The position numbers and the translations under genes are program-made. Of a stretch of DNA of 64,000 nucleotides, positions 16,154 through 24,119 are shown piece after piece. This DNA comes from a virus. The stretch's first letter is position 1, and every line of letters begins with the position of its first letter. The stretch covers positions 1 to 64,000 of IMG/VR virus record IMGVR_UViG_3300008266_000033; one strand, written 5' to 3'. The notes under the pieces are model-generated. The model saw only the letters and a program-made list of their open reading frames with translations, ran no database searches and was not told where the DNA came from.

Positions 16154-16339
16154 TTATCTTAATAAGGTTACTGTTCCGTTTTGTGTTTTATATTTCATAT
16201 TAATATCTCTATATTCAACTTGATAATAATATACACCATCAGGTGCTAAATTTCCCTGATATGTTCCATCCCATGCTTGGTTTAGTTGATTAGATTGAAA
16301 TATAAGTATTCCTGTTCTAGTATATACAACAAATCTTAA
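16154..16339 (-). pseudogene. Detached remnant of a T9SS type-B sorting domain
   Basis: In a different frame from the preceding gene, 61 codons encode the second half of a CHU_C/gliding-motility C-terminal domain. It runs from RFVVYTRTGILIF through WDGTYQGNLAPDGVYYYQVEY to NGTVTLLR and a stop. The usual first half (xxPNAFTPNxDGxND) is missing, so a deletion together with a frame change has separated this tail from the protein at 16336-18573. It has no start codon or ribosome-binding context of its own. An assembly error could give the same picture. Confidence 0.7.
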
Positions 16340-18573
16340 TCAATTCCCATAGTGTAAGTTGCTTCAGTAATTAATTCAACACAGTATCTTCCTGGTTGTA
16401 GATACCTATGAGTTGGTTCATAATCTGTAGATATTTCTGAATCATCAAAATTCCAATAATAATTATCTCCATCCTCAGATAAATTTATAAATTCAAATAC
16501 TGGGGATAATATGTCTATGGGATTAGATTGATTTGAATTAAATGCGGCTGATGGTGTTTTATTTATTAAAATATGGTTAGGTTTAACTAATGAATCAACA
16601 CATCCTTTATCAGTAATAGCTATTAGCCTTGCTGTAAATTGACCAGGTGAATCATAACATCGTTTAGTCTCTTCTCCAGTTTGAATTATACCAGGTTCTA
16701 AATTCCATTCATAAGTGTATAATGGATTAGGATCAATTACAAAAAAATTAATACAAGCAGGATGGCATTCACTGGTACTACTTTCGTCAAATAAAGCAGA
16801 TGGTAATGGGTTTACCACTACATTCAAAGTATGAGTTTGTTGGCATCCATTTGCATCAGTTAAAGTAGCAGTATACATTCCATCTGAGGGAGGATATACT
16901 ATTGAACCATTAACATCTTGATTAATATTATAGGTATTAGTCCAAACTATATTGTAAGGAGCAATTGCACTTTGTTGTGCCACTAACAGCTCTAACGGTT
17001 TACCAAAACATAATACCTCGTTATTATCTCCAGTTAATGTTATATTAAGAGGCTGATTTACATTTAAATCAAACATCTTAACACAACCATTATTATCAGT
17101 TACAATTAATTGATAGTATCCTGCACTCACATTAAATAAATCAGGGTTATTTATTAATGGGGCTGTGTTCCAAGAATAATCATATGGAGGAGTACCACCT
17201 AAAATATTAGCTGATATAGTTCCATCTGAGTATCCAAAGCAAGTTGGTTGAACTGAAACGAAAGTATTTTGAATATCTTGTAGTGGGCCTGTAATAGTTG
17301 CAATATTATCTAATATACATCCATTATCATCAATAATAGTAAGAGCATAATTATCTATAGCTAAATTATTAAATATTCCAGTAAGATTAGATAATGTATT
17401 GCAATGATATATGTAAGGGGGGGTTCCTCCAATTCCCTCTATTTGAATTTGACCATTATTTGCATTATAACAGTCTACATTTGTAACAGTTAATTGATTA
17501 TATTCTAATGGAGGTGGTTCTGTTATATTTACTCCAATGTTAGTAGTACATCCATTATCATCAGTTACTATTACATTATGTGCTCCAGCTGGTAAATTAT
17601 TAAATATTCCAGTTAAATTGATTACACCATTTAGGTTGTAGGTATAAGGTAAAGCACCATTAATTGAGTTAATAGTGAAGCTACCATTATTTTCTCCAAA
17701 GCATACATTGTCTTGTTGAGTTGTAATATTATTTACTACAGTTGTATTTTCTCCAACTACAACATTGATAGGATTTCCAACACATCCTTCATCATCCTCT
17801 ACTGTTACCACATAATTCCCAGCACCAATATTAGTTACTGGTATAGCAGAAGCAATTCCATTGACTGTATAGATGTAAGGTGCAGTACCTCCTACTGTTG
17901 TAATTGCAAAAGATCCATCATTAAATCCGCTACACGAGGCATCAATTATATTATTTGAACTAATAACAGGCAGCACATTACATCCTGTAACTGTACTTCC
18001 AGGTGATAATTCAGCAGGGTAAAGACCATTACATCCATTAGTACCCCAACTACCTGCAAATCCATCACTAACTGGAGATACTTGTATTGATAGTGAGTTA
18101 CCAACTGTAGGTCCTACTACTATAGTAAAGCATAAAGTCCAAGGTCCAGTTCCAAAGTCTCCCCAATCATCTGTAGTTTGGCCGTTAGTGTTTAAGTCAA
18201 AAAAGAAACCAGGCCCAAATTGATTTCCACCTCCACCTGAGGAAGCAGGATTACCATTAAATGTTCCTGGTATCCATAACCATTGGCCTCCTGATCCATT
18301 TCCTCCATTATTTGCTGGGTATGTTGTAGGAGTTAATGTTGTTAAATCCCAACCAGGTCCTAAATTAAGATCAAATCCTTCTAGCCAATTGGTACCTATT
18401 CCAGTATTCCAATTGTTATAGGTTATACAAAATTGGACTGTTGTTCCAGGAGCGTACCCCCCATTAACAGGGGCAGGATTAACATTGAAATTTTCTGTGC
18501 CCATGCAATCGTTTTGAGCACTTAAAACTAATGAGATTAATATTAACCCTATTAAAAGAAATAACCTTTTCAT
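16336..18573 (-). CDS. SprB-like secreted adhesin, C-terminus interrupted
   Basis: The 745-residue precursor has a signal peptide (MKRLFLLIGLILISLVLSAQ) and a Gly/Asn-rich N-terminal domain to about 200. Five SprB-type repeats follow (about 205-590), each with CFGxxDG, GGTxPYxYxxN and TDxxGC. Two PKD-like domains follow, the second with YYWNFDD and RYLQPGRYCVEL. SprB is the gliding adhesin of flavobacteria and such proteins leave the cell by T9SS. The frame stops at TYTMGID just where the sorting domain should begin, and a domain remnant follows in another frame. Without that domain the product might stay in the periplasm. The role in infection is unknown; host-surface alteration is inferred. 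Confidence 0.85.
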   Translation of the reverse strand: MKRLFLLIGLILISLVLSAQNDCMGTENFNVNPAPVNGGYAPGTTVQFCITYNNWNTGIGTNWLEGFDLNLGPGWDLTTLTPTTYPANNGGNGSGGQWLWIPGTFNGNPASSGGGGNQFGPGFFFDLNTNGQTTDDWGDFGTGPWTLCFTIVVGPTVGNSLSIQVSPVSDGFAGSWGTNGCNGLYPAELSPGSTVTGCNVLPVISSNNIIDASCSGFNDGSFAITTVGGTAPYIYTVNGIASAIPVTNIGAGNYVVTVEDDEGCVGNPINVVVGENTTVVNNITTQQDNVCFGENNGSFTINSINGALPYTYNLNGVINLTGIFNNLPAGAHNVIVTDDNGCTTNIGVNITEPPPLEYNQLTVTNVDCYNANNGQIQIEGIGGTPPYIYHCNTLSNLTGIFNNLAIDNYALTIIDDNGCILDNIATITGPLQDIQNTFVSVQPTCFGYSDGTISANILGGTPPYDYSWNTAPLINNPDLFNVSAGYYQLIVTDNNGCVKMFDLNVNQPLNITLTGDNNEVLCFGKPLELLVAQQSAIAPYNIVWTNTYNINQDVNGSIVYPPSDGMYTATLTDANGCQQTHTLNVVVNPLPSALFDESSTSECHPACINFFVIDPNPLYTYEWNLEPGIIQTGEETKRCYDSPGQFTARLIAITDKGCVDSLVKPNHILINKTPSAAFNSNQSNPIDILSPVFEFINLSEDGDNYYWNFDDSEISTDYEPTHRYLQPGRYCVELITEATYTMGID

Positions 18574-18582
18574 AAGCGGTTT

Positions 18583-18596
18583 TTATGATAAATATA
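18583..18596 (-). promoter_or_regulatory. Candidate late promoter of the SprB-like gene
   Basis: TATATTTATCATAA on the minus strand, ten bases before the start codon at 18573. It matches the TATTTATNATAA core with no -33 element. Confidence 0.5.
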
Positions 18597-18974
18597 CTAT
18601 TCTATAACACTTTTTCGTTTCAAACTTGATATAACTAGTTTTGCTGTATTGTAGTTTGTTGCTAATGGTATATCGTATACGTTACAAATCCTTAGTAACA
18701 TATTCACGTCTACTTGGTGTGGATGAACATCTAAAGGATCTATAAAAAATATAACACCATCAATCTTACCTTCAGTAATTAAAGTAGCTATTTGAGCATC
18801 ACCTCCTAAAGGACCTGATTTCATTTTTGTAACTTGTAAACCAGCGTGTTCAACGTGTGTACCTGTAGTTCCAGTTGCAACTATGTCTACTTTTTTAAAG
18901 AAATCTAGGCGCTTCATAACGAAAGCAACCATGTCTGCCTTTTTACCATCGTGGGCAATAAGTGCTATTGTCAT
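18597..18974 (-). CDS. mgsA: Methylglyoxal synthase
   Basis: The 125-residue protein has the complete MGS signature: MTIALIAHDGKKADM at the start, TGTTG near 46, SGPLGGDAQIA near 65 and DPLDVHPHQVDVNMLLRIC near 90. Known members turn dihydroxyacetone phosphate into methylglyoxal and phosphate, bypassing lower glycolysis. I start at 18974, where the family begins, rather than 15 codons upstream inside the promoter and terminator. It has its own -33/-7 promoter. The benefit to a phage is unknown; release of phosphate for DNA synthesis or control of host glycolysis are guesses. Confidence 0.92.
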   Translation of the reverse strand: MTIALIAHDGKKADMVAFVMKRLDFFKKVDIVATGTTGTHVEHAGLQVTKMKSGPLGGDAQIATLITEGKIDGVIFFIDPLDVHPHQVDVNMLLRICNVYDIPLATNYNTAKLVISSLKRKSVIE

Positions 18975-18989
18975 AACTTTTATTTGGGG

Positions 18990-19019
18990 TAAATATAAAA
19001 AAAAAGCTTGCATTTGCAA
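18990..19019 (-). promoter_or_regulatory. Promoter of mgsA overlapping a terminator
   Basis: TTG (19019-19017) inside the terminator stem, 19 bp, and TATATTTA (18997-18990) at the end of the terminator's T-run. The start codon is 16 bases further on. Confidence 0.6.
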
Positions 19020-19023
19020 GCTT
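18995..19023 (-). terminator. Rho-independent terminator upstream of mgsA
   Basis: A perfect 8-bp stem AAGCTTGC/GCAAGCTT with a four-base loop (19023-19004) is followed by nine Ts on the minus strand. It ends the transcript of the gene at 19051. Confidence 0.9.
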
Positions 19024-19050
19024 AATTTAAAATATATTTATAGAACTTAT

Positions 19051-19581
19051 TTAACTTCGTATTAAATTTAATTTTATTTGTTCATCACACCAAGATGAAA
19101 ATTCTTCTAATGTTTTTTGAATAAATTCTTGGAATTCTGATATATTGTCAGCGGTATAATATTTTTCTCTGCTATATGAGGTCTCACCAGGGCCAAGAAC
19201 TGTAATATAATATTTAGGTGTTTTAGATTCAGATCCATCTGGGAGTAGAGTTGATTTAAAAAATCTTATTATTCTTTTTTCCATTTTTTTATTTTCTAAA
19301 GATAAAACACACATAGGATCATCTGGGGGTGATAATTTTATATATGGGCGAAGTTTTTTAACATTTTCTTTTTCAGAAAAATCTTTAACAAGTTTACATT
19401 CTTCATCACTTAAAGGGGAAAGTTTTTCTCCATTAGCTAAAACAGCAGAGTTAGGTTCTTTTACACTATACATGTTTTGTTGGTTTATTTCTTTAACACC
19501 TTCATTTAACTGTGACTTAGTAATGATGCCCGCAAGTTTTTGCATTCTTCTGAATTCTTCAGATATAATTTGTTTTTTCAT
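19051..19581 (-). CDS. Hypothetical protein with capsid-targeting-like N-terminus
   Basis: I start at 19581 (MKKQIISEEFRRMQKLAGI), because SEExxRMQKLAGI followed by LNE is a recurrent N-terminus in environmental phage proteins. The LNE/G site near residue 27 fits the L/I-x-E sites of T4 prohead protease, so the N-terminus may be removed after packaging into the head. The rest (about 150 residues) is charged, with LSPPDDPMCVLSLENKK and a C-terminal helix. The fold is unknown. A TATTTATAACAA late-type element lies 16 bases upstream and a strong terminator downstream. Confidence 0.65.
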   Translation of the reverse strand: MKKQIISEEFRRMQKLAGIITKSQLNEGVKEINQQNMYSVKEPNSAVLANGEKLSPLSDEECKLVKDFSEKENVKKLRPYIKLSPPDDPMCVLSLENKKMEKRIIRFFKSTLLPDGSESKTPKYYITVLGPGETSYSREKYYTADNISEFQEFIQKTLEEFSSWCDEQIKLNLIRS

Positions 19582-19596
19582 TTTGTTAAGTATTTT

Positions 19597-19608
19597 GTTA
19601 TAAATATC
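19597..19608 (-). promoter_or_regulatory. Candidate late promoter
   Basis: GATATTTATAAC (followed by AAAA) on the minus strand, 16 bases before the chosen start at 19581. Its position before a gene with a capsid-targeting-like peptide parallels the NEIK genes. Confidence 0.4.
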
Positions 19609-19807
19609 ATTCATCTTCTAATCCATCCATCAAAGTAACATCCCAATCTTCATCATCAGTACGTTCAAATGCACCATCAGGTCCAATTTGAAAATCATCT
19701 GAAACATATATATCCCATAGCTTTTTATCCATCCATTCATCATAAGTTAATGTTGATGTTGGATTTTCTTTGAGGTAGTTTTGGTATTGGGTTTCGAGGG
19801 TTGCCAT
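19607..19807 (-). CDS. Small acidic phage protein
   Basis: The 66-residue protein has NPTSTLTYDEWMDKK in the middle and a very acidic C-terminus (ERTDDEDWDV). The NPxSxLTYxEW phrase recurs in small phage proteins of unknown function. The start context is TAGTTATG directly after thyA. No membrane segment. Confidence 0.6.
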   Translation of the reverse strand: MATLETQYQNYLKENPTSTLTYDEWMDKKLWDIYVSDDFQIGPDGAFERTDDEDWDVTLMDGLEDE

Positions 19808-19809
19808 AA

Positions 19810-21012
19810 CTAATTTGATAAAGGTGCTTTAATTGTTGGATGCGATTGATAGTTTTCTAAAATAACATCATTAACTGAGGAACAGAATATACCATCTCTA
19901 ACGTGTACTGTTGGTAGTGGATATGGTTCTCTTGTTCGTTTTGGAACATCTTGTTGGTCTAACTCAAAATCTTTCCAATCAGTTTTACAATCTCGTTTAT
20001 TTCCACCACAACGATTAATAAAATGCCATTCATTTCGTTCTTCAGTAGTCATCTCTCTACCAATCTGTTCTTTGGCTTGTTCAATGTGGTTTGAATATAA
20101 GTGTACATCACCTAAGTTTCCAATTAATTCATCAGGTACCATATTTACTTCATCTGCAATCATTGTAAGTAATAATCCATAACTAGCAATGTTGAATGGT
20201 AAACCTAAGAATGTATCTACTGAACGTTGATTCCACATTAAAGAGATTGCTCTGGTTGGGATTTTATATGGAGTGTTATCTATATTTGTTGGTACCATCA
20301 TATCCGCTAAAGGTCCATATTTTTCTTTCCAAATAGGTAAAGCTAATTTATGACGCTCTTCTAAACTCAACTCTCTTGTATAAACTTGAAATCCATAATG
20401 ACAAGGTGGAAGAACCATTTGGTCTAATTCTCCAACATTCCAAGCATTAACCATTAATCGTCTTGAGTCTGGGTTTGTTTTGAGGTCGTTGATTAGGTTT
20501 GCGATTTGGTCTATATACAATTCATCTTTATTAAAATCTTTTAACGAGCACCAACCTTCGTTATTTTTCCAAACATCATCTTCAACAATAAATGAATCGC
20601 TCTTTTTCCAACTTCTCCATTGCTTACCATAAATTGGACCTAATTCACCCCACTTCTCTTCCCATTCTTTATCGTTTTTAATATGTTCAATAAAATCCTC
20701 TTTACTCTTTGGCCATCTAACTTCATCACTATTTACATATCGCTTATAAGCATCTCCATCCCAAATATGACAATCATTATCAACAAGGTATTTGATGTTG
20801 GTATCACCTTTTAAAAACCATAGTAATTCAACTACCATAGTTTTCCAAGCCATTTTCTTGGTTGTAAGTAGTGGAAATCCATCAGACATTTTATGACGGA
20901 TTTGTCTACCAAACACACTTAGTGTACCTGTGCCTGTTCTGTCGGATTTTTCAACTCCATTGTCAAGTATGTCTTGTAAGAGTGCTTGATACCTATAATC
21001 AATTGTATTCAT
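19810..21012 (-). CDS. thyA: Thymidylate synthase, long form
   Basis: The protein carries RTGTGTLSVFG near 25, the catalytic PPCHYGFQVY with Cys204, LMWNQRSVD near 262, and the C-terminal DGIFCSSVN block. ThyA methylates dUMP with methylene-tetrahydrofolate to give dTMP. At 400 residues it is much longer than the bacterial enzyme (about 264). Extra segments lie near 135-165 and 220-260 and a divergent region near 325-365, all without a stop, so it should be functional. It belongs to the nucleotide supply set with RNR and the MazG-like enzyme. Confidence 0.95.
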   Translation of the reverse strand: MNTIDYRYQALLQDILDNGVEKSDRTGTGTLSVFGRQIRHKMSDGFPLLTTKKMAWKTMVVELLWFLKGDTNIKYLVDNDCHIWDGDAYKRYVNSDEVRWPKSKEDFIEHIKNDKEWEEKWGELGPIYGKQWRSWKKSDSFIVEDDVWKNNEGWCSLKDFNKDELYIDQIANLINDLKTNPDSRRLMVNAWNVGELDQMVLPPCHYGFQVYTRELSLEERHKLALPIWKEKYGPLADMMVPTNIDNTPYKIPTRAISLMWNQRSVDTFLGLPFNIASYGLLLTMIADEVNMVPDELIGNLGDVHLYSNHIEQAKEQIGREMTTEERNEWHFINRCGGNKRDCKTDWKDFELDQQDVPKRTREPYPLPTVHVRDGIFCSSVNDVILENYQSHPTIKAPLSN

Positions 21013-21013
21013 A

Positions 21014-21262
21014 TTAATCTTCTAAATTTAAACCATAACCATTAAGTATGTCTCGGATCTCTTCTCTAATCTTATCCGCAACATCCATTTCCTCACCACT
21101 AGCTTCTTTGCTTCGATTAGTGATACTGACACCATGTTTAACAGTACTGCGTAGAATCTGATCTAGATCCCACATAGCCATTTTCCACTTCATAGCATCT
21201 AATGCTACTCTTGCATCTTGTGATTCTTCAACTGAATCGAACTCTATTATAATTTTTCCCAT
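21014..21262 (-). CDS. Hypothetical 82-residue phage protein
   Basis: MGKIIIEFDSVEESQDARVA begins a small helical protein with the phrase WKMAMWDLDQILR, which I have seen in other phage small proteins without a known function. The C-terminus is acidic. It is one base from thyA's start and probably co-transcribed. Confidence 0.65.
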   Translation of the reverse strand: MGKIIIEFDSVEESQDARVALDAMKWKMAMWDLDQILRSTVKHGVSITNRSKEASGEEMDVADKIREEIRDILNGYGLNLED

Positions 21263-21263
21263 G

Positions 21264-21461
21264 TTAATAGTCTTGATATATTTTTATTCCAAAGTCCCAA
21301 AATAGAAAGTTTATATACACTCCCCACCAATCACCATGTACATCGCTAGTGATAAAATGATACTTATTTCGCTCAACACGTAGTGTAGGTATGATAGTAC
21401 AGTCCCAACACCAATTATCGTTGATAATTTTATTGAATAAAAAACCTATTTTATATTTCAT
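21264..21461 (-). CDS. Hypothetical 65-residue protein
   Basis: A Trp-rich small protein (NDNWCWDCTIIP, HGDWWGVYINFLFWDF) of unknown family. It begins four bases after a -7 element, so its message would be almost leaderless. It is the first gene of the thyA transcription unit. Confidence 0.6.
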   Translation of the reverse strand: MKYKIGFLFNKIINDNWCWDCTIIPTLRVERNKYHFITSDVHGDWWGVYINFLFWDFGIKIYQDY

Positions 21462-21465
21462 GATG

Positions 21466-21496
21466 TAAAGATACGAAAAAAATCCTATTTAAACCA
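21466..21496 (-). promoter_or_regulatory. Promoter of the thyA unit
   Basis: A weaker -33 (CTGG), 20 bp ending TTCG, and TATCTTTA at 21473-21466, four bases before the ATG at 21461. Transcription would begin at or inside the start codon. Confidence 0.6.
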
Positions 21497-21889
21497 GCTA
21501 AAATTAGCCATTTTGTTTCTTAATGGATAATACCACTCGTACCTAAAAAAGTTACCCCATTTAAAATGTTCATCAACATCTTCAATAAACCTAAGTAAAT
21601 AAGTACCCAATTCTGCTAATTCATCCTCAGTTGGGTTTTTAACATAAGGATGATCTGTAAATTTACTATGGTTTTGGTGATAATATTTTTTAACATCATC
21701 TAAAGTTTTAAATAACCCATTTTCCATTAATTCACCATAAGTAATATAGTATGATGGAAAATCACATATTTCAAATGTTTGGACATATTTTAGCTTTTTA
21801 GTGGGAAATTTAAACTCGCAAACTGTTTCTTCTTCTAAAGAAGACCAAAATGTATACCAGGTACTATAACTCCAACGTGAATAGCTCAT
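21485..21889 (-). CDS. MSYSRWS-type phage protein
   Basis: The 134-residue protein begins MSYSRWSYSTWYTFW, a start I associate with a family of phage proteins of unknown function. It is rich in aromatic and acidic residues, with TEDELAELGTYLLRFIEDV as a clear helix. No catalytic motif is seen. It overlaps the upstream gene by 26 bases. Confidence 0.65.
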   Translation of the reverse strand: MSYSRWSYSTWYTFWSSLEEETVCEFKFPTKKLKYVQTFEICDFPSYYITYGELMENGLFKTLDDVKKYYHQNHSKFTDHPYVKNPTEDELAELGTYLLRFIEDVDEHFKWGNFFRYEWYYPLRNKMANFSWFK

Positions 21890-22151
21890 AAACTGAATTT
21901 GTGGTTTTAAACTTTGTATAGTTTTCTTTTTGCTCTAAAATTTCAGTAATTATAGTTGTTAACCAAGTGTAGCTCATGTAGTGAGGATCTATAATTAATG
22001 ATCTCTCTACTTTAGGTTCATCGTGGGCTGAATTGAAGGTTCCGTTTTCATTCCAGTCAATCCACCTAATCTTTTCACCTTCTAAGGTTAAATTATCACG
22101 CTCACGAACTAACTTATACTTTTTAGGATTGGATTGTTCTTCTGCTATCAT
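21864..22151 (-). CDS. Hypothetical 95-residue protein
   Basis: A soluble protein with the phrase GEKIRWIDWNENGTFNSAHD and HYMSYTWLTTIITEIL near the C-terminus, probably a small alpha/beta fold. Function not known. The start context is AAGTTATG, right after the stop of the DUF6150-like gene. Confidence 0.6.
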   Translation of the reverse strand: MIAEEQSNPKKYKLVRERDNLTLEGEKIRWIDWNENGTFNSAHDEPKVERSLIIDPHYMSYTWLTTIITEILEQKENYTKFKTTNSVYELFTLEL

Positions 22152-22154
22152 AAC

Positions 22155-22469
22155 TTATTGTTGTTTCCAAATAACTTCATCTTTGTTTTTAGTCCAATAG
22201 ATTCTAAAATCAGCATCGTATCTGTCTTTGGTAAAATAAACCTTTGTTCCTCTAGAATACCATGGGGGAGCTAAATAAATAAAACCTGGTTTGGTGATTT
22301 CATACTCATATTCAACTGAATAGGCAATTATATCTGCTTCTGCTTTGTTGTTGGTTTCATATACTTTGTATAAAGCCTGATATTGATTTCGCACCGGCTT
22401 CCATATTTGCCCATTGACATTTAAATATAAAAATAATAAAACCGCTATACAAAGTAGTATTTTATTCAT
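22155..22469 (-). CDS. Secreted DUF6150-like protein
   Basis: I start at 22469 (MNKILLCIAVLLFLYLNVNG), which gives a clean signal peptide, instead of 11 codons earlier. The mature part repeats a pattern of KVYxTNNKAEADIIAY, TKPGFIYLAPP, KVYFTKDRYDADFRIYWT, which resembles the DUF6150 family of small Bacteroidota proteins. Export to periplasm or surface is expected. Its role is unknown. Confidence 0.6.
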   Translation of the reverse strand: MNKILLCIAVLLFLYLNVNGQIWKPVRNQYQALYKVYETNNKAEADIIAYSVEYEYEITKPGFIYLAPPWYSRGTKVYFTKDRYDADFRIYWTKNKDEVIWKQQ

Positions 22470-22647
22470 CCTCATTAACAGGTCTAAAATTAGTAAATCC
22501 ACCTAATTCTTTAATGTATTTTTTCTTTAATTTAGTATTAAACACTTCTGCTGAAGGGTTATTGAATTTTTGTTTCCTGGGTGTTTTAAGTGTTCTACGA
22601 TACACCTCTAGGCATTCTAGTTTTTGTAAATTTGTTGTTTTGCTCAT
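22462..22647 (-). CDS. Hypothetical 61-residue basic protein
   Basis: A small Lys-rich protein (RRTLKTPRKQKFNNPSAEVF) with no known domain. It starts in the TAGTTATG context and overlaps the next gene's start by eight bases. It could bind nucleic acid given its charge, but there is no motif. Confidence 0.55.
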   Translation of the reverse strand: MSKTTNLQKLECLEVYRRTLKTPRKQKFNNPSAEVFNTKLKKKYIKELGGFTNFRPVNEDE

Positions 22648-22649
22648 AA

Positions 22650-22946
22650 CTATTTTTTTAAGATTTCAATTGCTTCTGTTATTTCAGTACATTTTTCGTA
22701 CATTTCTTTTTCTACAAAATATTTTAAGTTAGTTTCTAATGTTTCAGCAAAGTATTTCCTATCCAAAGTCAAATCATACACTGATTCATCTTCTACAAAA
22801 TTAACAGATAGGATATGAACATTATTTTTTTTAGTGGTTAGGTTCTCCAAAATAGCATTAACTATTGCTTCTGCTATTTTAAAATCCTTTTTATCAAGCA
22901 TTTCTTGAAATTCATCACTATTATTTAGGGTTAATTCTAAGGCCAT
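22650..22946 (-). CDS. Hypothetical 98-residue phage protein
   Basis: I start at ATG 22946 (MALELTLNNSDEF) rather than at an upstream TTG. The helical protein, with FKIAEAIVNAILENL and YDLTLDRKYFAETLE, resembles a small family in T4-type environmental phages. Function unknown. Confidence 0.6.
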   Translation of the reverse strand: MALELTLNNSDEFQEMLDKKDFKIAEAIVNAILENLTTKKNNVHILSVNFVEDESVYDLTLDRKYFAETLETNLKYFVEKEMYEKCTEITEAIEILKK

Positions 22947-22948
22947 GA

Positions 22949-23107
22949 TCAAAATAAATTTAGATAATCTTTATTAATTGTTTTATTTTTTAGCTTCTGA
23001 TTTTTTTCATCTTTTTTCAATATATCATTAGCTAATTTTTCTAAATGTTTTTCCTTAGCTCTTTGAAAATCAGTTACTACTTCTGTATGTTTTTTATTCT
23101 TTTTCAT
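22949..23107 (-). CDS. Hypothetical 52-residue Lys-rich protein
   Basis: The frame MKKNKKHTEVVTDFQRAKEK fills the gap between its neighbours. It overlaps the upstream stop by four bases (ATGA), and its own stop lies three bases before the next start, so coupled translation is likely. It is strongly helical and highly charged. Not recognised. Confidence 0.55.
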   Translation of the reverse strand: MKKNKKHTEVVTDFQRAKEKHLEKLANDILKKDEKNQKLKNKTINKDYLNLF

Positions 23108-23751
23108 TTGGTATAGCTTACTAGATCATACGGGTCATCATCTACTTTTGGATCTTCATATAGTCCAATTTCTTTCAACCTAGATAAGTGATAATCATCT
23201 AACTGGAAATCAATTGCCTCTGTAGTTTTAGATACTGATTTAGTTTCCTCTAGTTGTTGCATATCTCTATCTGTAAACACATTCCCAACAGTTAAAAAGT
23301 AACAGTTATAACACAACAGTTGTAAGTTAGGTAATACCCAGTTTCGTTTATCCCCATTTTTAAAATGCATTAGTAGAGGCATCTTGTAATCTAATACTCT
23401 TCTTTCACCAAACCCACACATACTGCACTTTTCCTCCATTAACCCTCGCTCTAGTATTTTATCTTTCAATTTTTGAGGGTCAAACGATGAAGCATCAATT
23501 CTTCCAGCCACTATATCTTCAATAGCGTCTTCTTTTTGTGTTTTACCTAAAAACTTGGGGATACCTTTACCTTGTCGATTTTTATGTAGTTCAAATAAGG
23601 TTTTACCTGATTCTTCATCCACATAGAATTTCATCCATTTTTTTAAGTGAATATAAGAGCATCCCAAGTATCTAGCAGCAGCCCGCACCGATTTGGTTTG
23701 GGCCATTGCTGCTTGAACTTCTCCTTTACTTAAATCTAATCTTTTAGGCAT
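23104..23751 (-). CDS. HNH-like zinc-finger protein with HTH
   Basis: I start at 23751 (MPKRLDLSKGEV). Residues 10-45 look like a helix-turn-helix (VRAAARYLGCSYIHLKKWM). Further on are CSMCGF, PLLMHFKNGDKRNW and LPNLQLLCYNCYF, an HNH-like arrangement with two CxxC pairs that would bind zinc. Such proteins are common in large phages as endonucleases or DNA-binding regulators. The catalytic His is plausible in MHF but cannot be confirmed. Its start overlaps the upstream gene by eight bases. Confidence 0.65.
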   Translation of the reverse strand: MPKRLDLSKGEVQAAMAQTKSVRAAARYLGCSYIHLKKWMKFYVDEESGKTLFELHKNRQGKGIPKFLGKTQKEDAIEDIVAGRIDASSFDPQKLKDKILERGLMEEKCSMCGFGERRVLDYKMPLLMHFKNGDKRNWVLPNLQLLCYNCYFLTVGNVFTDRDMQQLEETKSVSKTTEAIDFQLDDYHLSRLKEIGLYEDPKVDDDPYDLVSYTK

Positions 23752-24118
23752 TTTCCTCGTCGTCTGAAAGTTCCCAATCTTGATCATCTAAATCATCAAC
23801 TAGGTCTTCTTCTCGCTCATAAATATCCTCTTCATCTTCCGAAGATTCAACCACTTCAGGGGTTTCAATGGATTCTTCAGGTTCTTCTTCAAATGGGTCA
23901 TTAATGCCAAAAGCACCCATTAGCTGGTTATATTGTTCAATTTGTTCAGGCTCCAAAATTACAATATCGTTGTAAGTGTGGTCTCCTTCACCAATTTGTA
24001 CAGTAACCGCTCCTTTTCTACCTGTTTCCGAATGGGCCATACAGGTAGTAGTATTGGGTAATGCTTTTAAACGACCTTCAGGGATCTCGGCCCCGCAATG
24101 ACAGAACTTTTTGCTCAT
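23744..24118 (-). CDS. DksA/TraR-like zinc-finger protein with acidic tail
   Basis: The first 35 residues (CHCGAEIPEGRLKALPNTTT followed by C) resemble the C-terminal zinc finger of DksA/TraR, CxxCG...RLxALPxxxxC. The last 50 residues are almost wholly acidic (about 30 Asp/Glu). The coiled-coil of DksA is missing. Binding to the host RNA polymerase is a possible role, by analogy with TraR; a DNA mimic from the acidic tail is another. Both are inference. Confidence 0.55.
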   Translation of the reverse strand: MSKKFCHCGAEIPEGRLKALPNTTTCMAHSETGRKGAVTVQIGEGDHTYNDIVILEPEQIEQYNQLMGAFGINDPFEEEPEESIETPEVVESSEDEEDIYEREEDLVDDLDDQDWELSDDEENA

Positions 24119-24119
24119 A

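Noticed and set aside
16330-16345. Programmed frameshift joining the two parts of the SprB-like gene
   Set aside because: No slippery heptamer is seen, and the first half of the sorting domain is missing, which a frameshift would not explain.
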